Assembly (NCBI GenBank): GCA_024398515.1
Contig: JAKSIZ010000003.1
Span: forward strand, 62,001 to 126,000
Reading direction: 5' to 3'
Source: Bacteroidaceae bacterium
GTDB lineage: Bacteria > Bacteroidota > Bacteroidia > Bacteroidales > Bacteroidaceae
DNA length: 64,000 nt
The position numbers and the translations under genes are program-made. The notes below the pieces were generated by a model that saw nothing but the letters and a program-made list of their open reading frames with translations, had not been told where the DNA came from and ran no database searches. Position 1 is the stretch's first letter, and every line of letters begins with the position of its first letter. Shown here piece after piece: positions 55,150-64,000 of this stretch.

Positions 55150-57327
55150 TTACATTTCAAATTCTATTTTACTACGGATATCTGTTTCAGATGTGCCGAT
55201 GAAACCGATATATTTTCCACTTTCAAGCTTCCAGTCGTGAATGTTCTCGTCAAAATATTTCAAATCTTCAGCGTTAACAATGAAGCTTACTTGTGTGCTT
55301 TCGCCACTTCCGAGCGAAACTTTTGCGAAATCCTTCAGTTCCTTTACAGGACGGTCAATGCTGCTGTTCTTCTTCCCAACGTAAAGTTGCACTGTTTCCT
55401 TACCCTCACGATTGCCGGTATTTTTTACTGTGCAAGTGATTTTGACCTTTCCATCAGCCAACGTTGTAGCCGTAGCCTTGCCGTATGCAAAGGTTGTATA
55501 TGACAAACCAAAGCCAAATGGGAAGGCAGGCTTTACCTTATGAGTATCGAAATGACGGTATCCGACATAGATTCCTTCCTTATAATATACCTGATTGTCA
55601 ACGCCAGGATAGCCCTCTTTGCCGTATTGGTAATAAGAATAGTCCTCAAGTCTTGCTCCCCATGTCACAGGAAGTTTACCACTTGGATTGACTTTTCCGG
55701 TCAGCACATTTGCTATAACTTCGCCACCCATGCTGCCAAGATACCAGCAATGAACGAATGCCGGAACGCTCTTCAGCCATGAAGTTTCGAAAGGATTACC
55801 GCCATTTGTTACAACGACGATGTTCTTCTGCACCTGTGCCAACGCCTCAATCAACTCTGGCTGACCGAAAGAAAGTTGATATTCCTTGCGATCTGCTCCC
55901 TCACAATCTTGGAATCCGTTCTTGTTCAGACCACCTATATATATAATAAGGTCTGCATGTTTTGCCTTTTCTATCGCCTCAGCCTTGAGCTGTTCTTGCT
56001 TTTCGGGGTCGAGTTTCTCCTGATATGCATAGAGAGGCTTGCCTGTGTAGTAGCCTTGGGCATAGTCTATCTTGTCGCCGAAGACCTTTTTCAATGCTGC
56101 AAGTGGCGATATGGTTATCTTTGCTTTAAGCTCCGACGAGCCTCCGCCTTCCGAAAGATCGCGCGTAGCATTGTCGCCAACTACGAGAATATGATTGTAT
56201 TTGCTGGCATCTATAGGCAGAATACTCTTGTCGTTCTTCAGCAAAACAATACCTTCCTCACCTATCTCACGGCAAGTGTTATAGTGTTCCTCGTTGCATA
56301 GGAAGCCATTGGCACGCTTAGGATTCATTGCTGTGCGGAAGATTAGACGCAACACCCTCGATGCTTTGTCGTCAAGAGTGCTCATCGGCACCTTTCCTTC
56401 GTTGATAAGCCGTTCGAATGGATCGGCAAGACAGTACGTGTTCCATCCCATGCTATGGTCTTCAGTCTTGCCATTTGTAAAGGTTCCCATCTCAAGGTCG
56501 AGCCCTCCTGTTGCTGCCTGCCAATAGTCTGTGGCACCGCCCCAGTCGCTTACGATTGCTCCGTCGAAGCCCCATCCGCGCTTAACTATACCGTTGAGCA
56601 GCGAGTCGTTCTGGCAACAATATGTGTTGAGCCACTTGTTGTATGATCCCATAAGAGTCCACACATGTGCTTTCTGCACGGCTTTCTTGAATGCAGGCAA
56701 ATATATTTCGTTCACCGCACGTTCGCTCACGTTGACGTTTACACTGTTCCTAAACGCCTCCTGATTGTTTAAGAAGAAGTGTTTCAGACAGCAAGCGACG
56801 CCAAGTTTCTGCACATTCTCAATGTAAGGCACCACCATTTCTCCGGCGAGATAAGGGTCTTCGCCCATGTATTCGAAGCTTCGTCCGTTGAGAGGCACGC
56901 GTGCAATCGTGGTGCCAGGACCGAGCAAAAGGTGTTTATCGCGGAATGCAAACTCCTCGCCTATCGCTTTTCCGTACTTGGCACTAATGTCACGGTTCCA
57001 CGTTGCAGCCAGACAAGTCAGCGAAGGAAACGCAACTATCGAGTCATTGTTCCAGTTTGCAGTGCCCCACGTGTTCCAATCCACCTCGGCACGCACCCCA
57101 TGAGGTCCGTCGCTATGATGCAATTCCTTGATGCCAAGGCGCGGTACGCCAAGCGAAGTGAACTTTCCTGTGGCATGGAGTATTTGTATCTTCTCGTGCA
57201 CTGTCATGCGTGAGAGTGCATCTTTTACTCGCTCTTCTATCGGAGCATTAGGATTAAGATAAGTCTGCGCCGAGCATAAACCAACTGCGCTCAACGCAAG
57301 AAACAAAGTTAGGACACGTCTTTTCAT
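55150..57327 (-). CDS. Secreted GH3 beta-glycosidase
   Basis: A 725-residue enzyme with a signal peptide ending 'VGLCSAQ'. Domains: GH3 N-terminal barrel (~30-320) with the nucleophile Asp in 'FDGAIVSDWGGATDYW', GH3 C-terminal sandwich (~370-590, 'VVVTNGGNPFETSWLKSVPA'), and a fibronectin-III-like end (~630-720). Substrate-binding 'KELHHSDGPHGVRAE' is typical. Activity could be beta-glucosidase or beta-xylosidase; with the arabinanase downstream, a role on arabinoxylan or xyloglucan is plausible. Confidence 0.9.
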   Translation of the reverse strand: MKRRVLTLFLALSAVGLCSAQTYLNPNAPIEERVKDALSRMTVHEKIQILHATGKFTSLGVPRLGIKELHHSDGPHGVRAEVDWNTWGTANWNNDSIVAFPSLTCLAATWNRDISAKYGKAIGEEFAFRDKHLLLGPGTTIARVPLNGRSFEYMGEDPYLAGEMVVPYIENVQKLGVACCLKHFFLNNQEAFRNSVNVNVSERAVNEIYLPAFKKAVQKAHVWTLMGSYNKWLNTYCCQNDSLLNGIVKRGWGFDGAIVSDWGGATDYWQAATGGLDLEMGTFTNGKTEDHSMGWNTYCLADPFERLINEGKVPMSTLDDKASRVLRLIFRTAMNPKRANGFLCNEEHYNTCREIGEEGIVLLKNDKSILPIDASKYNHILVVGDNATRDLSEGGGSSELKAKITISPLAALKKVFGDKIDYAQGYYTGKPLYAYQEKLDPEKQEQLKAEAIEKAKHADLIIYIGGLNKNGFQDCEGADRKEYQLSFGQPELIEALAQVQKNIVVVTNGGNPFETSWLKSVPAFVHCWYLGSMGGEVIANVLTGKVNPSGKLPVTWGARLEDYSYYQYGKEGYPGVDNQVYYKEGIYVGYRHFDTHKVKPAFPFGFGLSYTTFAYGKATATTLADGKVKITCTVKNTGNREGKETVQLYVGKKNSSIDRPVKELKDFAKVSLGSGESTQVSFIVNAEDLKYFDENIHDWKLESGKYIGFIGTSETDIRSKIEFEM

Positions 57328-57336
57328 ATTGATTAT

Positions 57337-57834
57337 TTATTTAACTTTCCAGATGTTCAGCGTTATTGTTCCCTGTTCGCCTGAGAAATCAGGGGCGCAA
57401 ACAAAGAGAGAATTATTCATCCACGCATACTTGCTGTCGTTAGGAGCCTCGAACACAGGGGCTGCACGGAAGTAAAAACCATCCTTGTTTGTGCAGATAA
57501 GTCCCTTGTTCCTCACGTGAATGCTCACTCCGTCGTCGGTACGGATGCAATAGATTGCCTCAAGTTCCGTGCGGTTGTTTGCCTTGTCGCCAAGCTGATA
57601 GTCGGCACCGCCAGGCAATATCGTACCCTTGAGTCCTTCGCCTTCAAAGGTTCCGCCAGTGATAGGGATTACAAATCTCTCGCCATGCGACGTCTTTCCC
57701 ACGCTGAATGCTTCGCCAAGAGCGACCTTCAACTGGAACGCGTATTCGAGCGACGGGGCATTAGGTTGCTGTGCCCAACACGTTGCTGAACACAATCCAC
57801 ACATTAAAAACAATGACATTACAATCTTTTTCAT
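57337..57834 (-). CDS. Secreted DUF3237-family protein
   Basis: A 165-residue protein with a signal peptide ending 'ATCWAQ'. It has the DUF3237 core ('PSLEYAFQLKVALGEAFSVG', 'ITGGTFEGEGLKGTILPGGA', 'TDDGVSIHVRNKG', 'FYFRAAPVFEAPN'), a small beta-barrel of unknown function frequent in sugar-utilisation clusters. It starts the DUF3237-GH3-GH43 unit (gap 9 bp to GH3) and follows a class A triple-palindrome element. Confidence 0.8.
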   Translation of the reverse strand: MKKIVMSLFLMCGLCSATCWAQQPNAPSLEYAFQLKVALGEAFSVGKTSHGERFVIPITGGTFEGEGLKGTILPGGADYQLGDKANNRTELEAIYCIRTDDGVSIHVRNKGLICTNKDGFYFRAAPVFEAPNDSKYAWMNNSLFVCAPDFSGEQGTITLNIWKVK

Positions 57835-57859
57835 ATTCTTTCTGTTTTATGGGTTAAAA

Positions 57860-57963
57860 AAAACTGTAGCAGTTTTCGATCGAAAACTGCTACAGTTTTG
57901 AAGTGAAAACTGCTACAGTTTTATCGCGAGTATTAGGGTCGTTATTGTGATGTTAAACGGTCG
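57860..57963. repeat. Triple-palindrome element, class A (left arm missing)
   Basis: The core 57860-57922 has three units at 57860, 57883 and 57906 (period 23 bp), with the first two separated by CGATCG as in copy 1. The right arm (57927-57963) matches the class A arm in inverted sense. The left-arm position (57819-57855) is the start of the DUF3237 gene and shows no arm. Confidence 0.88.
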
Positions 57964-57970
57964 TCAGGTT

Positions 57971-59083
57971 TTAAGGTTTGACTGAAAGCTTGTAAATACA
58001 CGTGTGTTGGTACTTTTCGCCTGGTCTCAACACCGTCGAAGGAAACTCCGGATGGTTTGGCGAATCTGGGTACATCTGCGACTCCAAGGCTATCGCCCTG
58101 CGGGCACCAGTATAAACCTGCAAGCCTGGATGATTGTTCCAGACTTCCATCAGCCTTCCCGATTCAGGAGAATAAACCGTTGCAACCTTTTCGATCTTGT
58201 TTTTCTTCTTGTGGTTTACGCAGAAGTTGTTGTCGAAAAGCATCACTTTGCCCTCAGGAATCTCAAATTTCTGTCCGAAACGGAATCCTTTCATCTCCAT
58301 CTGCCGGTCGGCAATCCTCGTAGGTTGATTAAAGTCGTATGGCGTTCCCTTCACCTTCGTGAGTTTGCCCGATGGTATTCCTGCGCGGTCGGTTTCGGTA
58401 ATCCTGTCGGCATTGACAGTGAGGATATGCCCCATTATATCGCCGTTTCCTGCGCCATTAAGGTTGAAGTATGAGTGAGTGGTAGTGCTTACCACCGTCG
58501 GCTTGTCTGTTGTTGCTTCGTAATCAATCTTCAGACCATTGTCATCGGTGACGGAATAAGTGAGGTATGTAGTCAGTGTTCCAGGGAAACCATCGGTTTC
58601 ATCGGGAAGAATACACTTCAATACCAACTTGCTTTCATCGCTTTCAACCACGTCCCACACCGTTCGGTCAAAGCCTTTCAAGCCTCCATGCAGGGTGTGT
58701 TCACCGCTGTTCTTCGTTATCTCATACTCTTTTCCGTCCAAAGTGAAGCGTCCGTGGGCTATACGATTAGCGTAGCGACCGACCGCAGGACCCACAGCTC
58801 CTATGTTGTAGTTCATGTACTGATGGATGGTAGGATAGGACGTGACAAGGTTTGCATACGTTCCATCCTTGTCGGGAGAATACAATCCCACGATGAAACC
58901 GCCGTAATTTGTCACTTGCGCAACGAGTTCTCCACGCCGGATTGTGTAGAGTCCGACCTTCTTTCCACATATTATTGTGTCGAAGTTTTCGCTTTGAATT
59001 GATGAAACAAATGCCTGTGCACGTGCTTCAACAGCAAATGCACAGGACAAAAACAAAGCAATTATTACACTTTTACAATGCAT
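57971..59083 (-). CDS. galM: Exported aldose 1-epimerase
   Basis: A 370-residue mutarotase with a signal peptide ending 'AVEARA'. Active-site His residues are in 'KNSGEHTLHGGLKGFDRTVW' and 'VSTTTHSYFNLNGAGNGDI'; the catalytic Glu in 'AIALESQMYPDSPNHPEFPS'. It interconverts alpha and beta anomers of sugars released by the surrounding hydrolases, here probably in the periplasm. It starts 6 bp after the carboxylesterase stop. Confidence 0.92.
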   Translation of the reverse strand: MHCKSVIIALFLSCAFAVEARAQAFVSSIQSENFDTIICGKKVGLYTIRRGELVAQVTNYGGFIVGLYSPDKDGTYANLVTSYPTIHQYMNYNIGAVGPAVGRYANRIAHGRFTLDGKEYEITKNSGEHTLHGGLKGFDRTVWDVVESDESKLVLKCILPDETDGFPGTLTTYLTYSVTDDNGLKIDYEATTDKPTVVSTTTHSYFNLNGAGNGDIMGHILTVNADRITETDRAGIPSGKLTKVKGTPYDFNQPTRIADRQMEMKGFRFGQKFEIPEGKVMLFDNNFCVNHKKKNKIEKVATVYSPESGRLMEVWNNHPGLQVYTGARRAIALESQMYPDSPNHPEFPSTVLRPGEKYQHTCIYKLSVKP

Positions 59084-59089
59084 ATATTC

Positions 59090-60535
59090 TTATTTTATTG
59101 TCTTTCCAAATTCCGATGCTTCGGCTTCTTTTTCGTTGAGTTTAAACACCATGAAGCCTGTGTTCTTGCTTGTGCAAGGCTTCCATTTGCCTCCCTTTGG
59201 ACCGTTAGGGTCGCTGTATTTTGCGAAATTAGTCCATGCTGTGAGCATTTTTTCAGCCAGATCCCAGTCGCCCTTAACCCAAGGACGCCAGCAATGTTTC
59301 AATGATTTGAACACAAACCAAAGGTCGGATGAGTGGAAAGCACCCTTCAATCGTGCCGTTACGTGTGGGTGTGAGCCGTCGTCAGGCAATGGTCTTGCGA
59401 ACTCGTATGCCCATGCCTTGTTGCCAATCTTCTCTCTGTTGAGGCAGAACGATGCTATTCCTTCGCCCATATTACCCATGTCGTTCATAGTGTAACCTAT
59501 CATGTAAGGTACGTCAGCAAGTGTCCCGTCGAGTGCAGCAGCGTCGAAATCCTCCTTCGAAACGTAGCCGTCGGCAATTGGGAACATTGGTGCCCAGGTT
59601 CTATCGCCCGTAGCTGAGGCATACAGTTGCGGCATTGCATGGATTGCTTCGGTTGATGCAGCACGCATTTTATCCAAATCAGTAAGCCCAGCCCAGTCAA
59701 ACATCTTCTTGTTTGTAGCACCAGCCTGCTCTGGAGAAACGGGTGCATAACGTGCCGGTCTCGATGATTCGGTTGCAGTTGACAGTCCTCCGGCACTCAT
59801 GATAACGGCTTTGTGGAACAAACCACGTGCAAGAGGCGACTCACACAACGTGCGGACACTGCCACCACCTGCGCTCTGACCGAATATCATGACATTGTTT
59901 GGATCGCCTCCAAACTGCTCAATGTTCTTCTTCACCCACTTCAACGACTCTATCTGGTCGAGTATTCCATAGTTACCCGACACGTGCTGAGGGTTCTCTG
60001 CAGCGAGTGCAGGATGCGTCATGAAGCCAAAAACTCCGAGACGATAGTTTATTGTCACGAGCACAACATCCTTGTTTGCCCATTCCTGACCATCAAATTC
60101 TGGCTCGGACCCCCAGCCTTCGCGATAGCCACCACCGTGAATCCACACTGCTACTGGCAGTTTCTTTGCAGTCTGACCAGATGCTTTTGTCCACACGTTA
60201 AGGTAGAGGCAGTCCTCGCTGAACGGAGCTTCGTCGCCATATCCCCATTCGGAATAGTATCCGCCAGGGTATTGTATAGCCTGATAGCTCGGATGTTCAA
60301 AGCGACTACAAAGTTTCACTCCCTTCCAAGGCACTACTGGCTGCGGAGCTTTCCAACGTAATTCTCTGATAGGAGGTGCTGCGTATGGAATGCCGCGATA
60401 TACTATGACACCATCAATGTCGGTTGTTACTCCCTGAACTTGTCCACCTTCGATGTTGAGCACTGGTGTTTGTGCGTTGGCTACTGAGCAACAAAGCACT
60501 GCAGCAGCAAGTAATGATAACAATCTTGTCTTCAT
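59090..60535 (-). CDS. Secreted type-B carboxylesterase
   Basis: A 481-residue protein with a signal peptide ending 'CSVANAQ'. Motifs: 'EDCLYLNVWTKASG', 'PVAVWIHGGGYREGWG', nucleophile Ser in 'NVMIFGQSAGGGSVRTL', His in 'LKGAFHSSDLWFVFKSL'. Substrate is unknown; acyl groups on plant glycans are likely given the context. It has its own promoter and is followed closely by galM. Confidence 0.88.
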   Translation of the reverse strand: MKTRLLSLLAAAVLCCSVANAQTPVLNIEGGQVQGVTTDIDGVIVYRGIPYAAPPIRELRWKAPQPVVPWKGVKLCSRFEHPSYQAIQYPGGYYSEWGYGDEAPFSEDCLYLNVWTKASGQTAKKLPVAVWIHGGGYREGWGSEPEFDGQEWANKDVVLVTINYRLGVFGFMTHPALAAENPQHVSGNYGILDQIESLKWVKKNIEQFGGDPNNVMIFGQSAGGGSVRTLCESPLARGLFHKAVIMSAGGLSTATESSRPARYAPVSPEQAGATNKKMFDWAGLTDLDKMRAASTEAIHAMPQLYASATGDRTWAPMFPIADGYVSKEDFDAAALDGTLADVPYMIGYTMNDMGNMGEGIASFCLNREKIGNKAWAYEFARPLPDDGSHPHVTARLKGAFHSSDLWFVFKSLKHCWRPWVKGDWDLAEKMLTAWTNFAKYSDPNGPKGGKWKPCTSKNTGFMVFKLNEKEAEASEFGKTIK

Positions 60536-60572
60536 AATATGATACTTTAGTTGAAATAAATCTTTGCGATTA

Positions 60573-60603
60573 CAAAGATAGTTATTTATATTTACATTGC
60601 AAA
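60573..60603 (-). promoter_or_regulatory. Promoter of the carboxylesterase-galM unit
   Basis: On the minus strand TTTG (60603-60600), 19 bp, TATCTTTG (60580-60573). The -33 box lies inside the end of the upstream esterase gene; ~30-nt leader. Confidence 0.7.
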
Positions 60604-61896
60604 CTTTTTGGCTGAAAAACGAAGTGTTGCCTCGTCTTCTATTGTAACTTTGTCTTCGTCAATCTTCGTTGCGTCAAGTTGGAACGTTTCGGCAAAGAAC
60701 TTATATACGCCACTTCGCTTGTTCGGACCGAAGTCGTGCTTCTCGTTTGGCAGATGTATGTTCTGCACATTGTCCTTGGCATCGTAGAATCCATACACCC
60801 TTTGCACAAATGGAAACTCAACCGTCGGAGTGGTTGATGTCCAGTCGCCGCCATCGCTGATTATCATCATCGGTTTTGGTGCGAATGTTGCAGCAAGTTC
60901 TGCGTTGCATGTGCCTCCACCAGAGAGTTGGATTGGCATTCCGCTTTCGCACGGACAGCCGCCATCAAACCATGACGACATACTCACAACAGGGCATGAG
61001 GCGGTGAAACGGTCGTCGAGTACGGAGAGCAGAACGGTTTGAGTGCCGCCGCCAGAGCCACCATTTACGCCAACACGAGTGCGGTCAACGTCCTTGCGTT
61101 GTATCATCCAGTCGAGTATTTTCAGTCCGTTTACTATCTGCATCTGGTGGGCAAACGATGTGCGATGCGCCTTCGAGCCAACTTCATCCTCTGATTCGCC
61201 CCATCCCCAAAGGTCGTAACTGACGCAGATTGCGCCCATTCGTGCCAATGTGCCATAGCGTTTTTGCAAATCCTTGTTATATCGTCCACCATTGAAATGC
61301 CCTATCGGACAGATGATAAGCGGATGTTTTCCTTTACCTGAAGGGGTATAAATCGAACCGCGAATGGTGTAGTTGTCGAATGTCTTGAGGCAAAAGTTCT
61401 GAACAGTATAGCCGTCGTGCTTACGAATCTTTGTCGTTTTTGGCGTTTCGTTCGAGCATTTTGCCAAAAGAGGGTCGATGCCTAAGCGTTCTCTTACCTC
61501 CTTTTTGAGCATTGCACGGCGTGAATCCCAGTCACTTTTATTGTTGCAAAGTGACGTGAGATAGGCTGTCAGTTTCTCTCCATCGGCAGGTTGACGGCGA
61601 GGATATTCGTAGATTTTCACCTTCCAGACGTTCTTATTCTGATAGACAGGCTTGAAATCTAAGGGTGCGAGAATGTTCGTCAGCGTCTCTTCAACCGAAT
61701 AAGGTCGTATGCGGAAATCGGCAAATTTTACCTTCAGACCTGTCGTGTCCATGTCGTATTTCAGTCGGATATCGAACTTTTTCTCAACATCGCGCATCAC
61801 ATCGCTCAACGACCGAGTGAATCCATCCTCGTATGTTTGCCCCATCATTCCTCCGGCAAACGTCATCATCAATACAAAAAGGATATTTTTTTTCAT
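60592..61896 (-). CDS. Secreted esterase with STN/DUF4974-like N-terminal domain
   Basis: A 434-residue protein with a signal peptide ending 'AGGMMGQ'. Residues ~28-95 ('LSDVMRDVEKKFDIRLKYDM', 'YSVEETLTNILAPLDFKPVY', 'NKNVWKVKIY') resemble the small STN/DUF4974 domain found in TonB receptors and FecR anti-sigma factors. The rest is an alpha/beta hydrolase: 'PLIICPIGHFNGG', nucleophile in 'GVNGGSGGGTQTVLLSV', Asp region 'MMIISDGGDW', His in 'PNEKHDFGPNK'. It is probably an acetyl-xylan-esterase-type enzyme. It lies 4 bp downstream of the MGH1-like glycosidase. Confidence 0.75.
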   Translation of the reverse strand: MKKNILFVLMMTFAGGMMGQTYEDGFTRSLSDVMRDVEKKFDIRLKYDMDTTGLKVKFADFRIRPYSVEETLTNILAPLDFKPVYQNKNVWKVKIYEYPRRQPADGEKLTAYLTSLCNNKSDWDSRRAMLKKEVRERLGIDPLLAKCSNETPKTTKIRKHDGYTVQNFCLKTFDNYTIRGSIYTPSGKGKHPLIICPIGHFNGGRYNKDLQKRYGTLARMGAICVSYDLWGWGESEDEVGSKAHRTSFAHQMQIVNGLKILDWMIQRKDVDRTRVGVNGGSGGGTQTVLLSVLDDRFTASCPVVSMSSWFDGGCPCESGMPIQLSGGGTCNAELAATFAPKPMMIISDGGDWTSTTPTVEFPFVQRVYGFYDAKDNVQNIHLPNEKHDFGPNKRSGVYKFFAETFQLDATKIDEDKVTIEDEATLRFSAKKFAM

Positions 61897-61900
61897 AGTT

Positions 61901-64000
61901 TTATATAGTTTTCGTTAGTTTATACGTGATTTTCCCTAAGTCATTGCGGCTGGTTGCATACTTACCATCGACTAAGAGAGTGAGTCCCTTGCCGTGATGA
62001 TAGCGCGTTCCGTACTTGTCCCAAATGATTGTCAGCACGTGTCCCTTGTAGTTCACGGCATCAAGACAGAAGTAATCCCACTTGTCCTTAGGCACAAGCG
62101 GATTGACTACGACCTCATTTCCCTGCTGTGGACGCAGTCCTACAAGACCAGTTATAACGAGATCGGCAAAGGTCGAATGGTTATAATAGCGGCTGCGTTC
62201 ACGGTCGCCCATTAGCCAGGCACCATTCTTTTCGTCAAGATATTCGCCTATATACGGACGACCACGATGGTGCTGACTCTCAACATAAAGCTCCATCTGA
62301 CGGAAATACAACGAATCATTTATCACCGGCGAAGGGTAATCGTTGAGGTAATTAGCCATTGCGGTAAGTGTCTGCGACGTTGCAAACGGCCAGATAGCCC
62401 CGTCCCATTCGCAAGTTCCTACGCCATGAGTGCGGAAGTTAGGGTGTCGTCGCTCGGCAGTAGTAAGTCCGTATGGGGCAGAAAAGCCCTTTTCATCGAG
62501 ACATTGCAGCCATGCTCCGTCGCATTTGCCTGCTTCCGGAAGGTTGAAATACCAAGGGATAAAGCCGATTGCTTCGCGCACATTCGACGAGCTGTCTGCT
62601 GTAAGCGTCTCGAAGAAACCATGATTTTCGTTCCAGAGTTTGCTCTCAACAAGCGACTTCACGCGTTTCGCCTCCTTCTCATACGCCTTGGCTTTCTTCT
62701 TTTCACCTTTAATATTATATAAGGAAGCCAAAGCCTTCGCATTGCCGAACATATAACTATTTATTGTTGGACGTGCATTTTGCTTCTTTCTTGCGCCACT
62801 GATGCTCTCTTCCATGCCGTCACGCACGTCGAACTGCCAGAAGAGTCCGTTCTCAAGACTATGTGTCTCCTTCCACTTGGCGTATTCTGCATCCAAGGAT
62901 GAAAGCATACTGTCAACGAATTGTGTGTTGTCCATGACCTTCCACGCCTCAAAGATTGCTGCAGGATTCCATGATGAGAACTTCTCCATTTTAGGCAAAG
63001 GCTTGCCATCGTTGCCTTTGTACCACAAGTTTAAGTCCTGCTGAATGTATTCAGGATTGTGCAACCAACGGGCTTCCATCACGTGATGTCCTATGGCACA
63101 AGCTATGAGATTGTAGCGATCAGCATAACTTCGCTTCACGAGGAACTCTGTAATGCCGTAACCCTGCGGTGTGTTTTCAATGTGTTTACGGAACGACCAC
63201 CAACGATAGTAGTACATCTCGCGCATATTCTCTTGCGGACAATCGAACAGAGGAATGTTTGCTCGCATCCACTCCGCTGCTTCCGAGTTAGGAATATAAC
63301 TTACAACATTCTCATCTTCCATATTATTAAAATAGGAAACGTAGTGCGAGAAATCGTCAAAATTCAGCACAGCCGCCGTAGCATCAGCATCCAACGAGGC
63401 TGTCTTGAAGTTTGCAATCGCAAAAGTTGCCATCTCATCCTGCTCGTCAGCACGCGGCATATCAGTATATTGGTCGGCAGGAGTTTCTATGTCTGGCTTG
63501 TCAAACAGGTCACCAGTACGGAACTGCACACGGCAGAAACCCTCTACCGGTGTGTCAAACTGGCGCTTGTTGCGGAACTTTCCATCGACATAAAAATATG
63601 CTCGATGCAGTTTCGTTGAAAGAATTGCCTTGATGTGATAGGTCTTTCCTGCCTCGTAATTCTTCAAAATGCCGCCTGTTCTCGCACCACCTTTTGCCAC
63701 AAAATTGCCGATGGAATCGACAATAATCCGTGATGCGACGTTTCCTTTTGCATCGAGGAACTCTATATGCAGCACGCCATGATTTGACTGTTCTGCCTTA
63801 AGGTCAAATTCTACCTGCAATTCCTTCGTCTCTGGTATCACCTTTTCAACCTTTGCGTAGTCGTAAGGGTCTTTATCTGACAGCTTCAGCCAATCTCCGT
63901 CGAGCGTGACTGGTGCCCAAAGAGGCGAATAAATGTTCCAATCAGTCATGTTCTCCAACGCTGTAAAGTTGCAGAAACAAGTATTGGCATGTTCCGTAGC
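61901..64000 (-). CDS. MGH1-like (trehalase-clan) glycoside hydrolase, N-terminus beyond window
   Basis: The frame is open to the window end; 14 further codons lie upstream of the TTG at 63958 without a stop, so the start is outside. The visible ~699 residues begin with a beta-sandwich domain ('WLKLSDKDPYDYAKVEKVIP', about the first 190 residues). An (alpha/alpha)6 toroid follows ('MREMYYYRWWSFRKHIENT', 'LENGLFWQFDVRDGMEESIS', 'GVGTCEWDGAIWPFATSQTL', 'YYNHSTFADLVITGLVGLRP'), typical of the GH37/GH63-like group. Catalytic Asp/Glu cannot be assigned safely. Four bases separate it from the esterase. Confidence 0.8.
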   Translation of the reverse strand, partial: ATEHANTCFCNFTALENMTDWNIYSPLWAPVTLDGDWLKLSDKDPYDYAKVEKVIPETKELQVEFDLKAEQSNHGVLHIEFLDAKGNVASRIIVDSIGNFVAKGGARTGGILKNYEAGKTYHIKAILSTKLHRAYFYVDGKFRNKRQFDTPVEGFCRVQFRTGDLFDKPDIETPADQYTDMPRADEQDEMATFAIANFKTASLDADATAAVLNFDDFSHYVSYFNNMEDENVVSYIPNSEAAEWMRANIPLFDCPQENMREMYYYRWWSFRKHIENTPQGYGITEFLVKRSYADRYNLIACAIGHHVMEARWLHNPEYIQQDLNLWYKGNDGKPLPKMEKFSSWNPAAIFEAWKVMDNTQFVDSMLSSLDAEYAKWKETHSLENGLFWQFDVRDGMEESISGARKKQNARPTINSYMFGNAKALASLYNIKGEKKKAKAYEKEAKRVKSLVESKLWNENHGFFETLTADSSSNVREAIGFIPWYFNLPEAGKCDGAWLQCLDEKGFSAPYGLTTAERRHPNFRTHGVGTCEWDGAIWPFATSQTLTAMANYLNDYPSPVINDSLYFRQMELYVESQHHRGRPYIGEYLDEKNGAWLMGDRERSRYYNHSTFADLVITGLVGLRPQQGNEVVVNPLVPKDKWDYFCLDAVNYKGHVLTIIWDKYGTRYHHGKGLTLLVDGKYATSRNDLGKITYKLTKTI

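Overview
The window looks like chromosome of a carbohydrate-degrading member of the Bacteroidales, most likely Prevotellaceae. Supporting signs are Bacteroidetes-type promoters (TTTG, 19-20 bp, TAnnTTTG) in front of many genes, lack of Shine-Dalgarno sequences, secreted glycan-active enzymes, a TonB-receptor-like barrel, and gene orders such as mreBCD-mrdA-rodA and DUF1599-DoxX-tpiA-SPOR-folE-dnaG. I saw no rRNA, tRNA, CRISPR array or intact insertion sequence. The species assignment is inference.

Layout. 1-7.8 kb (minus strand): a giant repeat-containing secreted protein cut by the window edge, a secreted beta-helix protein, a lipoprotein, an outer-membrane barrel, and a strong promoter with an unexplained structured leader. 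8.2-9.9 kb: aroC and slyD. 9.9-21 kb: a short GH67 alpha-glucuronidase, a TonB-receptor-like barrel, miaB, a beta-helix carbohydrate enzyme coupled to a tyrosine phosphatase, degraded hsdM/fic remnants, and a coupled GH43-esterase pair. 21.3-27 kb: the rod-shape/elongasome operon. 27.8-36.3 kb: GH2 beta-galactosidase, argS-RNase H, SGNH hydrolase, acpP-fabF-rnc. 36.3-40 kb: GH3-type acyl-adenylase and a secreted pectate lyase. 40.8-47.7 kb: DUF1599-DoxX-tpiA-SPOR-folE-dnaG and an RluA-type pseudouridine synthase. 47.7-50.7 kb: sodium/solute symporter and a secreted hydrolase. 50.8-54.1 kb: McrBC type IV restriction, a C_GCAxxG_C_C protein and a HicB-like remnant. 54.1-64 kb: a run of secreted enzymes (GH43 arabinanase-like, GH3, DUF3237, GalM, carboxylesterase, an esterase with an STN/DUF4974-like front domain, and an MGH1-like glycosidase cut by the window edge).

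How the genes work together: the GH67, GH43, GH3, GH2, esterase and lyase products all look exported and would release arabinose, xylose, glucuronic acid, galactose and acyl groups from plant hemicellulose and pectin. GalM and the symporter would help with sugar mutarotation and uptake. No SusC/SusD pair is visible here.

Most unusual content is non-coding. (1) Six intergenic loci each hold exactly three 17-bp palindromes on an exact 23-bp period (63-bp core), in three sequence classes but with one geometry; the best copy is a symmetric 145-bp element with 37-bp inverted arms. (2) Two roughly 400-bp elements (27.1-27.5 kb and 40.1-40.5 kb) share conserved flanks and linkers, while their long stems (24 and 27 bp) have different sequences yet pair perfectly; each folds as two cloverleaves. 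Each of these is followed about 110-140 bp later by a triple-palindrome element. I know of no described system matching either.
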